Assembly (NCBI RefSeq): GCF_044596045.1
Contig: NZ_CP138995.1
Coordinates: 2,294,001 to 2,358,000, forward strand
Length of the DNA stretch: 64,000 bases
DNA from: Flagellimonas sp947499585
GTDB lineage: Bacteria > Bacteroidota > Bacteroidia > Flavobacteriales > Flavobacteriaceae
Direction of reading: 5' to 3'
Shown one piece after another: positions 59,778 through 64,000 of the stretch. Each line of letters opens with the position of its first letter. Positions within the stretch are counted from its first letter, which is position 1. The notes below the pieces were generated by a model, which was not told where the DNA came from, ran no database searches, and saw only the letters and a program-made list of their open reading frames with translations. A program made the translations under genes and the position numbers.

Positions 59778-60983
59778 TTAATCGTTATAATGATTCCTGG
59801 CAATAAACTGATTTTGGGTAAGGATTGATTTCAACCTTGCCTTTAGATCTTCACCAGCGTCATATACCATTTGTTCATTGCTGGGAAATGGCACTGACCT
59901 AATATCCAACAAAGGAATCAAATCTATATCTAAAGCTCTTTTATCTCCTTTGTAATTTGCATATATATGTTCAAAAACAAACTCACTAGATAGGGGGTAA
60001 GAGTTAATTTCCTGTCCATTAGATAAATCCGTAAGACTTACTTTTGCTCCAATTTGAGCTGCTTTAAACTGTGTAAACTGATAAAAGTTACAACGTACTG
60101 TTCTAAACTTGTCTACTTTAATCTGGTCGCCCAAACTATCTTTTACAGCATTCCCTTGCTCATCTAATAGGAACTCATAACCGTCCTTAATCTGTCTTTC
60201 TTTTACGATTTGCTTTTCGTTTACACGTTCTGGTGAAATGTTTATTTCCCTAAAGTTTACATTCAATGCATAATCGTATTTAACGTTAGACAATGGGTTT
60301 GCATGGTACTCAGTCCAAAAATCGTTAATTCCAAAGGCATTGAAATCCAACAACTCATCTTCCAGACGCTCTGGAATGATTTGTTCTGTTTCATTTCCGA
60401 TTTCTACTTTCACATAGTCCAATCCTTTAGTATAGGCCTGATCCATCTTGGCAACGGTCTCCTTATATCCAGGATTAATATCTTGCAGATACTTCAATTC
60501 GTTATATGCAGACCTGTAATCTACCTTTTCACGAGCGGATGTCAACAAGCCTGATGCATTATTGTACAAATAGTTTGATAACTCATTTTTGGTTGCAAGA
60601 ATATTTGAGTCATAATTGGCAAATCCAAAAGAAGCATTTCTTCCCTCATCTTTTACAAACAATGGTAGAAGCGGTCTAATGCGCTGTTGAAGGCTTTTTA
60701 ACTTCAAATATTTATTGTAAATAGCTTCCAGATTGGCTGGATTTCCATCTCGTTGTAAAAAGACGATTTCCTCTTCCTCACGTTGAGCATTCTTTTCAAA
60801 AGCATCTTCAAGCATTAGAATATAAGCTTGGTTGCCTTTTTTTGTCTTGTTTTCTGCCAAGTTTTTAATGGCCTTGTTCATAGCGGAAACATAGTTGCCA
60901 CTATTTAAAGCTTCTTGGGTTTTCTTTACTCCGCCACAGGCTGCAAGTAAAGTCAATATACTAATGAGTAATAGTTTTTTCAT
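59778..60983 (-). CDS. Lipoprotein with TPR-like helices, unknown function
   Basis: A 401-residue lipoprotein (lipobox LLAAC at about residue 16, then GGVKKTQEAL). The first 190 residues look helical with repeat-like segments (NSGNYVSAMNKAIKNLAENK, SAYNELKYLQDINPGYKETV). The second half is mostly beta (YDYALNVNFREINISPERVN, VSLTDLSNGQEINSYPLSSE). I recognise it only as a conserved Flavobacteriaceae family with no assigned role. The start is ATG 60983. It diverges from glyA across 248 nt. Confidence 0.8.
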   Translation of the reverse strand: MKKLLLISILTLLAACGGVKKTQEALNSGNYVSAMNKAIKNLAENKTKKGNQAYILMLEDAFEKNAQREEEEIVFLQRDGNPANLEAIYNKYLKLKSLQQRIRPLLPLFVKDEGRNASFGFANYDSNILATKNELSNYLYNNASGLLTSAREKVDYRSAYNELKYLQDINPGYKETVAKMDQAYTKGLDYVKVEIGNETEQIIPERLEDELLDFNAFGINDFWTEYHANPLSNVKYDYALNVNFREINISPERVNEKQIVKERQIKDGYEFLLDEQGNAVKDSLGDQIKVDKFRTVRCNFYQFTQFKAAQIGAKVSLTDLSNGQEINSYPLSSEFVFEHIYANYKGDKRALDIDLIPLLDIRSVPFPSNEQMVYDAGEDLKARLKSILTQNQFIARNHYND

Positions 60984-61231
60984 GGCTTTTGATTTTATCG
61001 GTTTTCATATGGTTTTCAACAGCCGTGCCAAAAACCTACATTCTATTAACGAAAAAGGACAAACGGTAGTATAATATCGATAAAAGACATAAAAAAAATA
61101 TTTTTAGAGCAGTTTTAGAATTCCTTCATTATTGTTAATTGTTGTTTGATAAAATCAATTTTTACAACATTTTTTTTCGATTTAATTAGCTATTCTATTC
61201 GTAATTTTAGCACTTCTTAATTTGAAAACAA

Positions 61232-62506
61232 ATGCAAAGAGACCACGAGATTTTTGAACTGATAGCCCAGGAGGAAGAACGTCAGATAGAAGGTATAGAA
61301 CTTATAGCTTCTGAGAATTTTACCAGTCCCCAAGTTATGGAGGCCGCAGGCTCAGTTTTAACAAATAAATACGCTGAAGGCTATCCTGGGAAACGTTATT
61401 ACGGTGGTTGTGAGGTAGTTGATGAGGTAGAGCAATTGGCTATTGACCGTGCCAAAGAACTTTTTGGCGCAGTATATGCCAACGTTCAACCACATTCTGG
61501 TTCTCAAGCAAATGCGGCGGTATACCATGCTTGTTTAAAGCCTGGGGATACCATTCTAGGTTTTGATTTGTCACATGGAGGTCATTTAACCCATGGCTCC
61601 CCGGTAAATTTCTCTGGTAGATTATACAATCCTGTTTTTTATGGGGTAGATAAAGAGACGGGAACTTTAAATTACGATAAGATTCAAGAGATTGCGACTA
61701 AAGAGCAACCTAAATTGATTATAGCAGGAGCATCAGCATATTCTCGAGATATGGACTTTAAGCGATTTAGAGAAATTGCAGATAGTGTAAATGCCATATT
61801 GCTTGCAGATATCTCGCACCCGGCAGGATTGATTGCCAAAGGTATTATGAACGACCCTATTCCTCATTGTCATATTGTTACTACAACTACACATAAAACT
61901 TTAAGAGGCCCTAGAGGAGGTTTAATCTTAATGGGAGAGAATTTTGAAAACCCTTTTGGCATTCGTCTTAAAAACGGAAATCTGCGTAAAATGTCTGGGT
62001 TATTGGATTTGGCTGTTTTTCCAGGAAATCAAGGTGGCCCATTGGAGCATATTATAGCTGCCAAGGCAATTGCCTTTGGTGAAGCACTTTCTGATGACTT
62101 CTTACATTATATGTTACAGGTAAAGAAAAATGCAGATGCTATGGCAAAAGCATTCGTGAAAAGAGATTATAAGGTTATCTCTGATGGAACAGATAATCAT
62201 ATGATGTTGATTGACCTTAGAAACAAGAACATAACAGGAAAAGACGCCGAGAAAGCTTTAGAGGGGGCTGCTATTACAGCCAACAAAAATATGGTGCCTT
62301 TTGATGATCAATCTCCTTTTATCACTTCTGGAATTAGATTTGGAACCCCTGCAATTACTACTCGAGGCCTAAAAGAAGCGGATATGGAAACCATAGTAGG
62401 CTTTATAGATGAGGTTATAACGAATCCAGGGAATGAGGAACATCTTGAGCAAATAAGAAAAAAGGTCAATGACTTAATGAAGTCAAGACCTTTATTTAAC
62501 GCTTAG
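61232..62506 (+). CDS. glyA: Serine hydroxymethyltransferase
   Basis: PLP enzyme interconverting serine and glycine and loading tetrahydrofolate with one-carbon units. The 424 residues have IELIASENFTSPQVMEAAGS, NKYAEGYPGKRYYGGCEVVD, PHSGSQANAAVY and the PLP lysine in TTTTHKTLRGPRGG. Length is typical. TAATTTTA at 61202-61209, one mismatch from TAnnTTTG, is a possible -7 box. It appears monocistronic and is convergent with the next gene. Confidence 0.98.
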   Translation: MQRDHEIFELIAQEEERQIEGIELIASENFTSPQVMEAAGSVLTNKYAEGYPGKRYYGGCEVVDEVEQLAIDRAKELFGAVYANVQPHSGSQANAAVYHACLKPGDTILGFDLSHGGHLTHGSPVNFSGRLYNPVFYGVDKETGTLNYDKIQEIATKEQPKLIIAGASAYSRDMDFKRFREIADSVNAILLADISHPAGLIAKGIMNDPIPHCHIVTTTTHKTLRGPRGGLILMGENFENPFGIRLKNGNLRKMSGLLDLAVFPGNQGGPLEHIIAAKAIAFGEALSDDFLHYMLQVKKNADAMAKAFVKRDYKVISDGTDNHMMLIDLRNKNITGKDAEKALEGAAITANKNMVPFDDQSPFITSGIRFGTPAITTRGLKEADMETIVGFIDEVITNPGNEEHLEQIRKKVNDLMKSRPLFNA

Positions 62507-62521
62507 AAACTGCGGGATGTA

Positions 62522-62544
62522 CTTAGGTTAAGCCTAAGGTTTAA
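62522..62544. terminator. Weak hairpin between glyA and the convergent unknown gene
   Basis: CTTAGG (62522-62527) pairs with CCTAAG (62533-62538) around a 5-nt loop, with only a short T-rich tail. Possible terminator for glyA; weak. Confidence 0.35.
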
Positions 62545-62551
62545 AAATAGT

Positions 62552-63208
62552 TTAATCCAATAGGAAAAAATCTTCTTTACGAAGTTGTTTTGTTTTGAGA
62601 TTGTACACGATTACGTCATGTTGTAAATCGTCGTCAAAATATAGGCCCCAATACTCAAAATAACCTTTTTTGCTTTTTTCCAAAGCTAAAACACTTCGCG
62701 TGTGATCTTCAAAAACGGGAACGAAAATCTCATATGGCATTTCTGTTAATCCCTTGGTGAGATACACAAAATGCGCACTTGTTTTGAATATTATTGCGGC
62801 CAATTGTTCGGGGATACTATACTCACTGATTCTAGAAACGACAATAGAAGTATCCCTAAAGTGTAAAGAAAGTTCAGCGATGTCAATTGAATTGTTGTTA
62901 TCATCACTCAGCTTTTGAAAAGCTGCATCAAATGAAGGTATACGTTTTTCACCTTCTACATCGCACGAAAAACCTCCCCAATTTCCTTTGTTAAAATGAT
63001 GAAGACTTTCTGTAAGCCCAAAATTACAATATAAGTTCAGAATTAAATCGGTCTTCCCATTACTAGTATGGTAGTGGCATTGTACTTTTACCTCTGCATA
63101 AAAATCTTTTTCCAAGACTTTAATAAAATCGTCCAGCCCATCAGCGGTGACAAAAGCTTTTAGGCCATCAAGAGGGAAATTCGGATTGACTTTTTTCTGG
63201 AATGGCAT
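62552..63208 (-). CDS. Conserved protein of unknown function
   Basis: Not recognised. The 218-residue soluble protein has no signal peptide or membrane segment and is predicted mixed alpha/beta (LDGLKAFVTADGLDDFIKVL, VKVQCHYHTSNGKTDLILNL, GYFEYWGLYFDDDLQHDVIV). The frame is open to a TTG at 63346, but the ATG at 63208 is preferred: a TAACTTTG promoter box lies at 63245-63238, and the upstream 46 codons are lysine/arginine-rich and cover a hairpin. It follows the response-regulator gene on the same strand. Confidence 0.72.
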   Translation of the reverse strand: MPFQKKVNPNFPLDGLKAFVTADGLDDFIKVLEKDFYAEVKVQCHYHTSNGKTDLILNLYCNFGLTESLHHFNKGNWGGFSCDVEGEKRIPSFDAAFQKLSDDNNNSIDIAELSLHFRDTSIVVSRISEYSIPEQLAAIIFKTSAHFVYLTKGLTEMPYEIFVPVFEDHTRSVLALEKSKKGYFEYWGLYFDDDLQHDVIVYNLKTKQLRKEDFFLLD

Positions 63209-63237
63209 ACTCAACGGATTGCATAGTTGTTCTAAAT

Positions 63238-63245
63238 CAAAGTTA
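63238..63245 (-). promoter_or_regulatory. -7 promoter box of the 62.5-kb unknown gene
   Basis: TAACTTTG on the minus strand, matching TAnnTTTG, 29 nt before the ATG at 63208. No -33 TTG at the expected distance. Confidence 0.4.
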
Positions 63246-63383
63246 AAGCGAATCTTTTTTTTTGGATTGAAGGAAAACCTTAAAAATTCTGGGGGTTTTC
63301 TCCTATTTGAGTCTTTTTTATGGCAAAAAAGCTGAAAAGTGGCCAAAATCTGACTAAAAACAGCTCTATAGGTGCGCTGGGAA

Positions 63384-64000
63384 TTATATAAAACCTCTGT
63401 TTTTTGCGGCTAAAATCAAGGCAAGGTCATTCTCATTCTCGGTACCGAAAAGTGATTTCAAATGACGCTTTCTATTTTCAATAGAAGAAGGAGATAGCCT
63501 TATGTAATGTTCCAAATCTTTGTTTTTGGTGCCTATGGAAAGATGGTATAATATCTTTTTGTCTTTTTCATCCAAACTAATATCATTGGTCATTTTCTTT
63601 CTAATGGCAGAAAGCGCTTTGGATGAATAATATGGAGGATTTAATGTAATGGTCTTAACGGCATCTTCCAATGTTTTTGGGTCTATATCTGTTTTTACCA
63701 AATACCCGTCTGGGTCAACAGTTTTAAGAATGCTGTTTATTCTATAGTTATCACTAAAAGAGGACATGAAGGCAATCTTGGTTTCTGGCACCAATTTACG
63801 GGCCAAAACCCCTAAATCTTCTCCAGTATGAGGTTGGTCCTCATTGGGCGGAAACAATTGTACATCTAAAAACAAAATGTCATACTTAAACGAATTCACA
63901 GAATCCTCAATAAGTTTTCTGCCCATTTCATAGGTATTGGCGGTATCAACAATAATACTATGACCTTCAAAGACAATGCGCTCAAGGATAAACTTGTACC
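63384..64000 (-). CDS. Response regulator with C-terminal LuxR-type helix-turn-helix (5' end outside window)
   Basis: About 205 residues are visible and the frame continues upstream past the right edge (it reads YKFILERIVFEGHSIIVDTA before the first internal Met at 63926), so the true start is not in the window. The receiver has a phospho-acceptor Asp in ILFLDVQL, Ser in AFMSSFSD and Lys in YLVKTD; the C-terminal LuxR-like HTH is LDEKDKKILYHLSIGTKNKD, SPSSIENRKRHLKSLF. It resembles NarL-type regulators. Partner kinase unknown. The unknown gene at 62552 is next downstream. Confidence 0.85.
   Translation of the reverse strand, partial: YKFILERIVFEGHSIIVDTANTYEMGRKLIEDSVNSFKYDILFLDVQLFPPNEDQPHTGEDLGVLARKLVPETKIAFMSSFSDNYRINSILKTVDPDGYLVKTDIDPKTLEDAVKTITLNPPYYSSKALSAIRKKMTNDISLDEKDKKILYHLSIGTKNKDLEHYIRLSPSSIENRKRHLKSLFGTENENDLALILAAKNRGFI

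Noticed and set aside
63209..63346. 46-codon N-terminal extension of the 62.5-kb unknown protein from a TTG
   Set aside because: It covers a TAACTTTG promoter box and a hairpin and has a biased lysine/arginine composition; the ATG at 63208 is simpler.
1..64000. tRNA, rRNA, CRISPR arrays, insertion sequences, prophage or toxin-antitoxin modules
   Set aside because: None was seen: no cloverleaf-like or TTCGANNC-containing gap, no regularly spaced repeats, no transposase, integrase or phage structural protein.

Overview
The window is an AT-rich chromosomal segment of a Flavobacteriaceae-type bacterium (Bacteroidota; a Maribacter/Zobellia/Muricauda-like marine lineage is a guess). Support: monomeric NADP-isocitrate dehydrogenase, the long-form GAPDH, the Bacteroidota-type RpoZ in a bamD-rpoZ-coaBC-DUF4835-recN cluster, a PorP/SprF-type outer-membrane protein, a YtxJ bacilliredoxin, a split 5'-nucleotidase, and repeated matches to the Bacteroidota -7 promoter element TAnnTTTG. 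Gene starts rarely show Shine-Dalgarno sequences; several GTG or TTG starts occur.

Layout. 1-10.3 kb (minus strand): 5' part of icd, a 628-nt noncoding gap, rplS with a structured leader, a small membrane protein, trmD, a GNAT, a TonB-receptor-like outer-membrane protein, a coiled-coil membrane protein, GAPDH and HtrA. 10.4-13.6 kb (plus): dapF, a GNAT, mltG and a lysozyme-like protein. 13.6-19.9 kb (mostly minus): an RsmI-like methylase, a low-molecular-weight phosphatase, dnaA, then the compact run ribD-HAD-EamA-yigZ. 20-24.2 kb (plus): GNAT-prmC-LOG-ligA and a Trp-rich small protein. 24.2-27.6 kb (minus): a stand-alone ComEC-like metallo-beta-lactamase protein and the two-gene 5'-nucleotidase. 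27.6-40 kb (plus): dapA, bamD, rpoZ, coaBC, DUF4835, recN, fabI, a glycosyltransferase, a YbbR-like protein, coaE and a histidine kinase/response regulator pair. 40-51.2 kb (minus): gntP, an M13 peptidase and a tight eight-gene run from a Gfo/Idh oxidoreductase to gntK. 51.3-64 kb (mixed): pcm, smpB, several lipoproteins, a PorP-like protein, a TetR regulator, clpB, ytxJ, glyA, an unknown protein and a truncated response regulator.

How the genes fit together. Most are housekeeping: translation and tRNA/protein modification (rplS, trmD, prmC, miaA, smpB), envelope and peptidoglycan work (dapA, dapF, mltG, bamD, the YbbR-like protein, PorP), cofactors (ribD, coaBC, coaE), DNA replication and repair (dnaA, ligA, recN) and protein quality control (htrA, clpB). 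gntP and gntK give gluconate uptake and phosphorylation but are separated by the M13 peptidase gene. Promoter and terminator placement fixes several starts (gapA at 8753, ribD at 19942, pcm at 51302, the 62.5-kb unknown at 63208).

I see no insertion sequence, prophage, CRISPR array, tRNA, rRNA or clear defence island. The less ordinary material is regulatory and small-scale: the structured L19 leader, a set of palindromes and direct repeats directly upstream of particular genes, promoter boxes lying 4-6 nt from start codons (possible leaderless mRNAs), a REP-like element, and the hairpin-rich gap at 1418-2045. Genes with no function I can name are the small membrane protein at 2.5 kb, the coiled-coil protein at 6.6 kb, the Trp-rich protein at 23.9 kb, the lipoproteins at 52.0, 53.0 and 59.8 kb, and the protein at 62.6 kb.
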